Assembly (NCBI GenBank): GCA_046260765.1
Contig: JBHEOO010000002.1
Location: 71,817 to 135,816, forward strand
Direction of reading: 5' to 3'
Length of the DNA stretch: 64,000 nucleotides
Origin: Chromatocurvus sp046260765
GTDB lineage: Bacteria > Pseudomonadota > Gammaproteobacteria > Pseudomonadales > Halieaceae
Shown here: positions 7,761-15,519 of the stretch, piece by piece
How the letters are laid out: the number at the start of each line of letters is the position of its first letter
How positions within the stretch are numbered: position 1 is the stretch's first letter
The notes under the pieces: model-generated
Told to the model about the DNA's origin: nothing
Databases searched by the model: none
The model's input: only the letters and a program-made list of their open reading frames with translations
Made by a program: the position numbers and the translations under genes

Positions 7761-10190
7761 TCAAACATCAAGATTAGCAACCGACAGGGCATTCTGCTCA
7801 ATGAACTCCCGACGCGGATCAACCTGGTCACCCATCAGGGTAGTGAAAATCTGGTCTGCCTTGATGGCGTCCTCTACCGTGACCTGAAGCATACGACGGG
7901 TTTCGGGATCCATTGTCGTTTCCCACAGCTGATCAGGATTCATCTCGCCCAGACCCTTGTAGCGCTGAATGCTGTAGCCCTTGCGCGCCTCTGCCATAAG
8001 CCATGTCAGACCGTCCGCAAAATTCTGCGTAACCAGGGTCTTGTCGCCACGCCGGAAGTAGCCTTCCGCCTCAATCAGGTTGTTCAACTCATCTCCCAGT
8101 GAACGCAGACTGCGGTACTCGCCTGAGGTGAAAAAGTCGCGCCGAATTTCGGTGTCTGTCTCAACGCCGTGGGCCAAAAGGCGCACGACCGGATAGAAAT
8201 AGCCCTGTTCCGGCTCGCGGCGCACCATAACGGTATAGCGGAAGCCCTTTTCCGTGGCCGTCTGCAGGCGATCGCGCAATGCCTCTGCGAAACTGGTTAC
8301 CGCGGACTCATCCTGCATATCTTCCACAGCCAGGTGCAAGCCGTCGACCATCTGCCACAGCACGGGCGGCGCATAAACCCGGGCAAGGCGATCAATAGTG
8401 GCCGCAACAGCGCGATACTTGGCGACCAGCTCTGACAGTCCTTCACCGATTATCGGCGGAGCATCGGGGTTGACGTATAAGGCAGCACCATCCAGGGCTG
8501 AAGAGGTCAGGTAATCCGTGAGGGCGGCCTCATCCTTGAGATACTGGTGCTGCTTGCCGCGACTGATCTTGAACAGCGGTGGCTGGGCAATAAAGACATG
8601 TCCACGGTCAATCAGCTCGCGCATCTGACGGAAAAAGAAGGTCAGCAAGAGGGTTCTAATATGGGACCCATCCACATCCGCATCGGTCATGATAATAATG
8701 CTGTGATAGCGCAGCTTATCCGCGTTGAACTCATCTTTGCCGACGCCACATCCCAGGGCCGTGACCATGGTGCCAACTTCAACTGAACTCAACATCTTGT
8801 CAAAACGGGCCTTTTCCACGTTCAGAATCTTGCCCTTGAGCGGCAGGATCGCCTGGTACTTACGATTCCGGCCCTGCTTTGCAGAACCACCGGCAGAATC
8901 ACCCTCCACCAGGTACAGCTCTGAAAGCGCCGGGTCTTTCTCCTGGCAATCTGCCAGCTTCCCGGGCAAGCCCGCAATATCCAGTGCACCCTTGCGCCGG
9001 GTCATGTCTCTCGCCTTGCGGGCCGCCTCGCGGGCGCGCGCGGCATCCAGCATCTTGCCTACAACCGCCTTGGCCTCTTGCGGGTTTTCCAGCAGATAGT
9101 CGCCGAATTTCTGGCCCATTGCCTGTTCCACTGCAGTTTTCACCTCAGACGAGACCAGCTTGTCCTTGGTCTGGGACGAGAACTTGGGATCCGGGACCTT
9201 GACGGAAATCACGGCAGTCAGACCTTCCCGTGCATCATCTCCCGTGGTGTTGACCTTGGCCTTCTTGGCGAGACCCTCCCGCTCAATATAGTTATTCAGA
9301 CTTCGAGTCAGGGCTGCACGAAAGCCGGCAAGGTGGGTTCCGCCGTCCCGCTGAGGAATATTGTTGGTGTAGCAGTAAATATTCTCCTGAAACGAATCGT
9401 TCCACTGCATTGCCACTTCAACCGCGAGGCCGTCATCGGTTTCCAGCAGGAAATGAAAAGCCTGGTTGACCGGCGTCTTGTTGTTATTGAGGTAGCGCAC
9501 AAACTCCTGAAGGCCGCCTTCGTAGTGAAAATTATCGATGTTACCGGACCGTTCATCCTTAAGGTTGATGTTGATACCGGAATTAAGAAATGCCAGTTCG
9601 CGTAGTCGTTTTGCAAGCTGGTCAAAATGAAACTTTATGTTGCTGAATGTTTCGGCAGAGGGCTTGAAATGGATCAGCGTTCCGGATTTCTCCGTGGTAC
9701 CAATCTCTGCAAGCGGCGACTGTGGTACGCCGTGACGATATTCCTGCTCAAACACCTTGCCCTCGCGCCAGATCCTTAACGTGAGGATTTCGGAAAGCGC
9801 GTTAACCACCGACACACCCACGCCGTGCAGACCACCGGAAACCTTATAGCTGTTGTCATCGAATTTTCCGCCCGCATGCAGCACAGTCATAATAACTTCG
9901 GCAGCCGAAACGCCCTCGTCATGCATTTCCGTGGGAATGCCGCGTCCGTCGTCGGTGACAGTGACCGACTCATCCGGGTGAATAACGATATCGACGGTAC
10001 TGCAGTGCCCGGCCAGCGCCTCATCGATTGAATTATCGACGATTTCAAACACCATATGGTGCAAACCCGTGCCATCGTCCGTATCGCCGATATACATTCC
10101 AGGTCGCTTACGCACGGCATCCAGGCCTTTCAGAACCTTGATGCTGGATGAGTCGTACGCGTGGTCGTTGTCGTTGCTGTGCTCGGTCAT
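7761..10190 (-). CDS. gyrB: DNA gyrase subunit B
   Basis: The 809-residue ATPase subunit of DNA gyrase, which with GyrA introduces negative supercoils. The GHKL ATPase region has EIVDNSIDEA and the glycine-rich SGGLHGVGVSVVNALS; the Toprim region has LVEGDSAGGSAKQGR and the acidic metal site DADVDGSH; the C-terminal block YKGLGEMNPDQLWETTMDP is also present. Length matches gammaproteobacterial GyrB (804-806). It is last in the dnaA-dnaN-recF-gyrB order on the minus strand, with 79 bp to recF. Confidence 0.98.
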   Translation of the reverse strand: MTEHSNDNDHAYDSSSIKVLKGLDAVRKRPGMYIGDTDDGTGLHHMVFEIVDNSIDEALAGHCSTVDIVIHPDESVTVTDDGRGIPTEMHDEGVSAAEVIMTVLHAGGKFDDNSYKVSGGLHGVGVSVVNALSEILTLRIWREGKVFEQEYRHGVPQSPLAEIGTTEKSGTLIHFKPSAETFSNIKFHFDQLAKRLRELAFLNSGININLKDERSGNIDNFHYEGGLQEFVRYLNNNKTPVNQAFHFLLETDDGLAVEVAMQWNDSFQENIYCYTNNIPQRDGGTHLAGFRAALTRSLNNYIEREGLAKKAKVNTTGDDAREGLTAVISVKVPDPKFSSQTKDKLVSSEVKTAVEQAMGQKFGDYLLENPQEAKAVVGKMLDAARAREAARKARDMTRRKGALDIAGLPGKLADCQEKDPALSELYLVEGDSAGGSAKQGRNRKYQAILPLKGKILNVEKARFDKMLSSVEVGTMVTALGCGVGKDEFNADKLRYHSIIIMTDADVDGSHIRTLLLTFFFRQMRELIDRGHVFIAQPPLFKISRGKQHQYLKDEAALTDYLTSSALDGAALYVNPDAPPIIGEGLSELVAKYRAVAATIDRLARVYAPPVLWQMVDGLHLAVEDMQDESAVTSFAEALRDRLQTATEKGFRYTVMVRREPEQGYFYPVVRLLAHGVETDTEIRRDFFTSGEYRSLRSLGDELNNLIEAEGYFRRGDKTLVTQNFADGLTWLMAEARKGYSIQRYKGLGEMNPDQLWETTMDPETRRMLQVTVEDAIKADQIFTTLMGDQVDPRREFIEQNALSVANLDV

Positions 10191-10269
10191 AGGTCTGGTC
10201 TCTTCGTTTCAAAAGGCGCGGCCCGGAAGAAGTTTCTTCCGCAACACAGTGGCGTCCTTATGCGTATCA

Positions 10270-11385
10270 CTACTCTTTGGTAATCTGTCCGTGTTCCACG
10301 TGGAACACGGACAGCGATCCTGGTGGCATCCATACATCGAACACATCAGCACGATCTATGCAGCTGATAAACACCTGGGCCCCCGTCTTCTCAAGCTCGT
10401 CACAAATCAACCTTAAATGCTGAAAATCAAGCTCGGATGGAAGATCGTCCAATAAAAAAACGCAATCTTCTGCTCCACTGTTCTCGGCGAATAAACGGCC
10501 CTGCGCGAGCTTTAGCGCGCTGACCACGAGCTTCTGCTGACCTCGAGAGAGCGTGTCTGCCGCAGAGACATTTCCCACAAGAATACGTATGTCTGCTCGC
10601 TGAGGTCCGCTATGGGTGAAACCCTGCTCACGGTCTACCGAAAATCCATCCTTGAACACGTCAAGAAGCGCTCTTTCCCTCCCCCAACCACGGCGAAACT
10701 GCAAGGTGACAGGAGGGCTATCCGGTAATAGGGTCGCTATTACATCTGAAAACATGACACTAAGCTGAGAAAAATAGCTCTGCCGGCACTTGGTCAAAGA
10801 CTCTCCGGCGTCAGCCAGCTCGTGTGTCCATGAGTCCAACTCAACATTGACTATACTACCACGCCGCAGGAGGGTATTGCGCTGCCGGATACAGCGCTGG
10901 TAGCGCTGCCACACCGAAAAGAACGTGTGTTCCACGTGGAACACACCCCAATCAAGAAATCGCCGCCGGTCAGCGGGAGACCCCGTTAGCAAATCGAAAC
11001 TGTCACTATTCAACACCAGCACCGGTAATTCTGACGCCAACTCAGCCACCGACCGAATCACAGACCCCGCAATACGTATATCAGCACTGCCGTTTTTCCC
11101 ACGCTGTATACCAAGGGAACGCCCACCACTCTGCCTGCCACTCTGCTTGCCATCGACGCGCCTTAACACCTCCCCGTACACCGTCAATTTATCTGCGCCG
11201 TGCTTAATGACTGAACGCGCGGTGTGCGCACGAAAGGAACGCGCGGCAGAAAGCAGGTGTATGCTTTCCAACACACTGGTCTTGCCGCTGCCATTCGCAC
11301 CGTAAAGAATATTTGTCCGGGAGAGATCGCCGAGCCGGGCCTGCTCCAGGTTGCGCACATTATAAATGTCGAGCCGGGTCAGCAT
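10270..11385 (-). CDS. recF: DNA replication and repair protein RecF
   Basis: A 371-residue SMC-like ATPase that with RecO and RecR loads RecA at single-strand gaps. Walker A GANGSGKTS is at residues 29-37, an ABC-type signature LSRGQQKLVVSALKLAQ lies near the C-terminus, and Walker B is CVFLLDDLPSELD. The gene holds two perfect parS sites, read as the peptide VFHVEH in both cases: one in the middle (LDWGVFHVEH) and one in the last dozen codons. The C-terminal tail after the second site is short and not typical of RecF. Confidence 0.97.
   Translation of the reverse strand: MLTRLDIYNVRNLEQARLGDLSRTNILYGANGSGKTSVLESIHLLSAARSFRAHTARSVIKHGADKLTVYGEVLRRVDGKQSGRQSGGRSLGIQRGKNGSADIRIAGSVIRSVAELASELPVLVLNSDSFDLLTGSPADRRRFLDWGVFHVEHTFFSVWQRYQRCIRQRNTLLRRGSIVNVELDSWTHELADAGESLTKCRQSYFSQLSVMFSDVIATLLPDSPPVTLQFRRGWGRERALLDVFKDGFSVDREQGFTHSGPQRADIRILVGNVSAADTLSRGQQKLVVSALKLAQGRLFAENSGAEDCVFLLDDLPSELDFQHLRLICDELEKTGAQVFISCIDRADVFDVWMPPGSLSVFHVEHGQITKE
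10292..10307. promoter_or_regulatory. parS: parS centromere site 1
   Basis: The perfect 16-bp palindrome TGTTCCACGTGGAACA, the canonical ParB-binding site. It lies within the last codons of recF, about 4 kb from the putative oriC. parA and parB are in this window at 28404-30100. Confidence 0.95.
10928..10943. promoter_or_regulatory. parS: parS centromere site 2
   Basis: A second exact copy of TGTTCCACGTGGAACA, 636 bp from the first and inside the recF coding region, where it encodes VFHVEH. Two close perfect sites suggest the main ParB loading zone. Confidence 0.95.
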
Positions 11386-11481
11386 CGGAGCGCCGAAAGA
11401 TTCATAAAACCAGACCAGCCCTCCTGACCGAAGGCCGATACATTGCGAGTCGGAAGGAGAATACGCGCGGAACTACCGGGA

Positions 11482-12585
11482 CTACAGCCGCATCGGCATG
11501 ACAACATAGAGCGAGTCACCGGCATCAGACTCTTCAAGGAGCGCGCTACTGTTGGGATCTGAAAGAGAAAAACGTACTGCGTCGCCCGACAGGACCCCCA
11601 GAACATCGAGAAGGTATCCAACATTGAAACCCACTTCGAGGGCATCCCCCATGTATTCAATCGGCACGACCTCTTCTGCCTGTTCCTGCTCAGGATTATT
11701 AGCTTCAATTTCCAGGGTATCCTGGGAAAGCTTCAGCCGCACGCCGCGATACTTCTCATTCGAGAGGATGGCAGTTCGGGTAAACGCCTGCCGCAGCTGA
11801 AGCCGATCAGCGACGACCACTTTTTCCGCCGACCTTGGCAAGACGCGCTCATAATCAGGAAATTTTCCGTCAATGAGCTTCGAGGTAAAACTGAAGCCCG
11901 ACGTCGTTGCTCGAAAATGGTTGGCGCCGAGGATAATCGTAACCTCGTCGGCGTCGTCGCCAAGCAGGCGACCAAGCTCTAGGACCCCTTTACGCGGCAG
12001 AATCACCTGAATATCATCCACCTCTTCAATTGCATCTGGCAGCGTACAGATCGCTAGACGATGGCCGTCCGTGGCCACGAAACGCAAACGTCCACCACGG
12101 ATCTCCCAGAGCATGCCATTGAGGTAATAACGTACGTCCTGCTGCGCCATTGCAAACGCCGTTCGATCGATCAGTCGTCGCAGCTGATGGGCCGAAAGCA
12201 AAAACTGATGGCTACCGATGCTGTCTTCAATGTTGGGGAATTCACGGGCTGGCAGCGTCAGCAGTGAAAAGCGGCTTCGCCCAGAGGTCACCACCGCTTT
12301 TCCGTCCCGGACCGTGAACTGAAGATCTCCACCCTCGGGGAGCGATTTGCAGATATCAAGAAGCTTTCGTGCCGGCACCGTGATTTCCCCGGGCTCAGCG
12401 CCAGCAGGCAAAGTAACGCGACCCACCAGCTCCACCTCAAGATCGGTACCGGTCAGGGACAGCTGGTCTCCCTCAACCTGCAAAAGCACATTGGCCAGTA
12501 CAGGAAGCGTATTCCGCCGCTCCACAACGCCCGCAACGAGGCTCAGGGGCTTTATAAGGGCATCTCGTGGAACGCTGAATTTCAT
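11482..12585 (-). CDS. dnaN: DNA polymerase III beta sliding clamp
   Basis: The 367-residue ring-forming processivity clamp. It starts MKFSVPRDALIKPLSLVAGVVERRNTLPVL, shows the three-domain pattern, and ends in the YVVMPMRL tail that forms part of the partner-binding pocket. Length equals E. coli DnaN (366). It is transcribed leftward between dnaA (79-bp gap) and recF (96-bp gap). Confidence 0.98.
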   Translation of the reverse strand: MKFSVPRDALIKPLSLVAGVVERRNTLPVLANVLLQVEGDQLSLTGTDLEVELVGRVTLPAGAEPGEITVPARKLLDICKSLPEGGDLQFTVRDGKAVVTSGRSRFSLLTLPAREFPNIEDSIGSHQFLLSAHQLRRLIDRTAFAMAQQDVRYYLNGMLWEIRGGRLRFVATDGHRLAICTLPDAIEEVDDIQVILPRKGVLELGRLLGDDADEVTIILGANHFRATTSGFSFTSKLIDGKFPDYERVLPRSAEKVVVADRLQLRQAFTRTAILSNEKYRGVRLKLSQDTLEIEANNPEQEQAEEVVPIEYMGDALEVGFNVGYLLDVLGVLSGDAVRFSLSDPNSSALLEESDAGDSLYVVMPMRL

Positions 12586-12664
12586 TGGGCTTCCTTCACA
12601 GCTGCGATCATTGGCAAGGGGTATCGGGTGTCAGCTTGGCGACGTCCGACCTCTGCCATTGTGC

Positions 12665-14149
12665 TTAAGTCGTTAAAGATCGCAACAAGTTCTTGTAATC
12701 TTCGTGTATATCCGAGCTCGTTTCACGCAATTCCTTGATTTTCCGGCATGCGTGAAGAACCGTTGTGTGATCGCGTCCACCAAAACTGTCGCCGATCTCC
12801 GGCAAACTATAATTGGTCAACTCCTTGGCCAACGCCATCGCAACCTGCCGCGGTCTCGCCACGGAGCGACTGCGGCGACGGGACATCATATCTGCCACCT
12901 TGATCTTGTAATATTCGGCGACAGTGCGCTGGATATTATCGAGGCTGACCTGCTTGTCCTGAAGTGCCAGCAGATCCTTCAGACTTTCCTTGACCAGATC
13001 GACGTCCACGGGGCGTCGAGTGAAGTTAGCGCTCGCTATCACCCTCTTCAAGGCTCCCTCGAGCTCTCGAACGTTGGAGCGAATCCTCTGGGCGATAAAA
13101 AAAGCTGACTCCGGCGGTAGATCAATCTGCGACTGCTGCGCTTTCTTCATAAGAATTGCTACCCGGGTCTCGAGATCCGGAGGCTCGACGGCAACCGTCA
13201 GTCCCCAGCCAAAGCGCGACTTCAGGCGCTCCTCCAGGCCATCAATTTCCTTGGGATAGCGATCGCAGGTGAGAATCATCTGCTGCCCCCCCTCAAGCAA
13301 GGCATTGAATGTATGGAAGAATTCTTCCTGCGAGCGATCTTTTTTCGCAAAAAACTGAATATCATCAATGAGCAGGGCATCAACAGAGCGATAGTAACGC
13401 TTGAAATCCGTGATGGCGTTGAGCTGCAGCGCCTTCACCATGTCGGCGACAAAGCGTTCGGAATGCAGATAGACAATACGCGCCTCGGGATTATTTACCT
13501 TGAGGGCGTTGCCGACGGCGTGCATCAGGTGCGTTTTACCCAGACCGACGCCACCGTAAAGAAACAGCGGGTTATAGGCGTCGCCCGGATTCTCCGCTAC
13601 CTGCTGCGCAGCTGCGAGTGCAAGCTGGTTGGATTTGCCCTCGACAAAATTCTGAAAGGTGTAATTGCCAACCAGATTATGCTGATGCTGCAGTGCCTCA
13701 TGCACCTCTGAATCATTGGCGCGACCGAAACTGGCTGCCGGCACCGAGAGGTGTGTACGCGCTGCCGGTGCATGATCGACCGGACTCGCCGGGGGAGACA
13801 CGGGCGGCGCGTAAGGCAGCACATCACCTGCAGCGGGAATCTGCACTGGCGTACTGGATGCGAAAGAGGCGCTTCCGGCGTCCGATCCAGGTACGGCGTG
13901 TCCACTGCCAATTTCCAGCACAACATCGACACCCACGCCGCCCGTATGTTCTCTGACCAGCTCTGAGATTCGACCCGCAAATTTATCGGTGACGAAATCG
14001 CGTATGAAGCGATTCGGTGCAAAGAGACGCAGCAGGCCGCTTTCTTCGCTCGCCTGCAGGGGGCGAATCCATGTGTTGAATTGCTGTGCAGGCAACTCGT
14101 CCTGCAGACGGGTTTTACACTGTGACCATGATATGTAAGACAAAACCAC
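12665..14149 (-). CDS. dnaA: Chromosomal replication initiator DnaA
   Basis: A 494-residue AAA+ protein that binds DnaA boxes and melts the origin. Domain I covers about residues 1-85, a long Pro/Ala-rich linker about 86-155, the AAA+ core has Walker A GGVGLGKT at 199-206 and Walker B LLIDDIQFF, and domain IV carries the DNA-binding signature GGRDHTTVLHACRKI. The start is a GTG at 14149; homology to the SLWQQC...RLQDELP N-terminus supports it, although the upstream ribosome site AGAGGG sits very close. It is divergent from rpmH across the putative origin. Confidence 0.97.
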   Translation of the reverse strand: MVLSYISWSQCKTRLQDELPAQQFNTWIRPLQASEESGLLRLFAPNRFIRDFVTDKFAGRISELVREHTGGVGVDVVLEIGSGHAVPGSDAGSASFASSTPVQIPAAGDVLPYAPPVSPPASPVDHAPAARTHLSVPAASFGRANDSEVHEALQHQHNLVGNYTFQNFVEGKSNQLALAAAQQVAENPGDAYNPLFLYGGVGLGKTHLMHAVGNALKVNNPEARIVYLHSERFVADMVKALQLNAITDFKRYYRSVDALLIDDIQFFAKKDRSQEEFFHTFNALLEGGQQMILTCDRYPKEIDGLEERLKSRFGWGLTVAVEPPDLETRVAILMKKAQQSQIDLPPESAFFIAQRIRSNVRELEGALKRVIASANFTRRPVDVDLVKESLKDLLALQDKQVSLDNIQRTVAEYYKIKVADMMSRRRSRSVARPRQVAMALAKELTNYSLPEIGDSFGGRDHTTVLHACRKIKELRETSSDIHEDYKNLLRSLTT

Positions 14150-14265
14150 CCCTCTACCGATTGAGCAGCCTGGGCTCTAACCGTTGCTTCTTGTTATGAA
14201 CTGATGTGTTGACCAAACCGAAAATTTTTCCCCGGAGAACGTCATGATAACCGCCGAAAACTGAC

Positions 14266-14274
14266 TTATCCACA
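14266..14274 (+). promoter_or_regulatory. DnaA box (TTATCCACA)
   Basis: A perfect consensus DnaA box immediately next to the AT-rich tract of the putative origin. Confidence 0.85.
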
Positions 14275-14382
14275 CATTTACTCAATCTTTAAAATATTTT
14301 TTATTGTTATATTTCAATGCTTTATGTTATTCAGCCGGCTTTTTTGAGAAATAACCCAGATCGGTAAAGGCTCGCCGCTTTC

Positions 14383-14391
14383 TGTGGATAA
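14383..14391 (-). promoter_or_regulatory. DnaA box (reverse orientation)
   Basis: TGTGGATAA, the exact reverse complement of the consensus box, on the other side of the AT-rich tract. Confidence 0.85.
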
Positions 14392-14419
14392 CCTGTGAAT
14401 TTCTTTGGGGAAAATTGTT

Positions 14420-14428
14420 TGTGGATAG
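14420..14428 (-). promoter_or_regulatory. DnaA box, one mismatch
   Basis: TGTGGATAG, one base off the reverse consensus, 37 bp from the previous box and in the same orientation. Confidence 0.6.
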
Positions 14429-14563
14429 CCACAGGCCACGTCGCCACAGGGCTCGACAAGGGCGCTCATAGCGTTATTACGACGCGCGCGGTTCTATGCG
14501 GAGGGAAGCGCCCGGCGGTTTCAATCAGACAATCTCCACCGGCAAAGAAAAGCGCATAAGTCA

Positions 14564-14592
14564 TTGAATTGAAGCGGGGCTTTCTCTAAACT
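14564..14592 (+). promoter_or_regulatory. Candidate sigma70 promoter of rpmH-rnpA
   Basis: TTGAAT at 14564-14569 and TAAACT at 14587-14592 are separated by 17 bp, about 140 bp upstream of the rpmH start. Spacing is ideal and both hexamers match in four positions. Confidence 0.5.
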
Positions 14593-14728
14593 TCACATCC
14601 TTTTTTACTACCCGCAGCGTCGAACGTCAGGCAAGCTGATCTGACAGCCTGATTCGGCACCCCGATCCGACACTGCGGCTCTGACTTTATCGCCAGCTTG
14701 AACACGAGCCCAACGACGAGATCTCATC

Positions 14729-14863
14729 ATGAAAAGAACTTTTCAGCCCAGCGTCATCAAGCGCAAGCGCACACACGGCTTTCGCGCGCGAATGGCAACC
14801 AGAAGCGGTCGTGCGCTGCTGAACCGCCGACGCGCCAAGGGCCGTAAGCGTCTGTCAGCCTGA
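14729..14863 (+). CDS. rpmH: Ribosomal protein bL34
   Basis: A 44-residue, highly basic protein starting MKRTFQPSVIKRKRTHGFRA and ending KGRKRLSA, the invariant pattern of L34 of the large ribosomal subunit. It begins the rightward rpmH-rnpA-yidD-yidC-mnmE group; rnpA starts 50 bp after its stop. Confidence 0.98.
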   Translation: MKRTFQPSVIKRKRTHGFRARMATRSGRALLNRRRAKGRKRLSA

Positions 14864-14913
14864 ACCCCGGGTAACGGCGACGAGCGGACATCCGTTCCAT
14901 TCTGCCGTGTCCG

Positions 14914-15288
14914 ATGTCAAATCATTTTGGCAGACACAAGCGACTGCTCAGTGCGAGCGACTACCGCGAGGTATTCAGCGGGGCATCTTTGCGCGCCGGT
15001 CAAAGCGAGTTTCTGCTCCTCGCGCGCAGCAACGACTGCGGTCACCACCGGCTGGGCCTTGCAGTGGCCAAAAAGCACGTGCGGCTTGCCACTTTGCGCA
15101 ATCGCATCAAGCGCGGGGCACGGGAGGCCTTTCGCCAGCTTCCTGACACTCAGCCGGGGCTGGACATTATTTATCTGACTCGACCGGGTGCAGCAAAGAC
15201 CGGCAAACATGTCTACACCAAAGATCTGCCACGCCAGCTTCAGCGCTTGTGCAGCAAGGCTGCAGCACCGGCAGACGGCGCGTCATGA
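14914..15288 (+). CDS. rnpA: Ribonuclease P protein component
   Basis: The 124-residue basic protein subunit of RNase P, which helps the RNA subunit mature tRNA 5' ends. The RNR motif is present as TLRNRIKRGAREAFR and the N-terminus RLLSASDYREVF is typical. The start at 14914 is preferred because it gives MSNHFGRHKRLL; an ATG seven bases upstream (14907) is in another frame. The stop overlaps the yidD start (ATGA). Confidence 0.96.
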   Translation: MSNHFGRHKRLLSASDYREVFSGASLRAGQSEFLLLARSNDCGHHRLGLAVAKKHVRLATLRNRIKRGAREAFRQLPDTQPGLDIIYLTRPGAAKTGKHVYTKDLPRQLQRLCSKAAAPADGAS

Positions 15289-15512
15289 AGCATATACTGA
15301 TCTTCATCATCAACCTGTATAAGTGGTGCCTCAGCCCTTACGTCGGGCATCACTGCCGTTTCTATCCAACCTGCTCTACCTACGCCAGTGAAGCCATCGC
15401 CACACATGGTAGTCTGCGTGGTTCCTGGCTCGCACTGCGACGCCTGCTGAAATGTCATCCATGGCACGAAGGCGGCGTTGATCCCGTTCCACCCTGCTCG
15501 GATAACTGTTGA
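15285..15512 (+). CDS. yidD: Membrane protein insertion efficiency factor YidD
   Basis: A 75-residue small protein with the conserved CRFYPTCSTYASEA core followed by HPWHEGGVDPVP. It is peripheral to the inner membrane and aids YidC-dependent insertion. The ATG at 15285 overlaps the rnpA stop; an in-frame ATG at 15249 lies inside rnpA and is rejected. It sits just before yidC, as is usual. Confidence 0.95.
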   Translation: MKHILIFIINLYKWCLSPYVGHHCRFYPTCSTYASEAIATHGSLRGSWLALRRLLKCHPWHEGGVDPVPPCSDNC

Positions 15513-15519
15513 CGCTTCT

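Larger units (their letters stand above)
14150..14728. other. oriC: Putative oriC (dnaA-rpmH intergenic region)
   Basis: A 579-bp gap between divergent dnaA and rpmH, the origin position in Pseudomonas and many bacteria. It has perfect DnaA boxes at 14266-14274 (TTATCCACA) and 14383-14391 (reverse orientation), and a one-mismatch box at 14420-14428. Between the first two boxes is a strongly AT-rich stretch (about 14281-14345) fit for unwinding. The right part holds the rpmH promoter. Two parS sites lie a few kb away. Origin activity itself is inferred. Confidence 0.8.
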
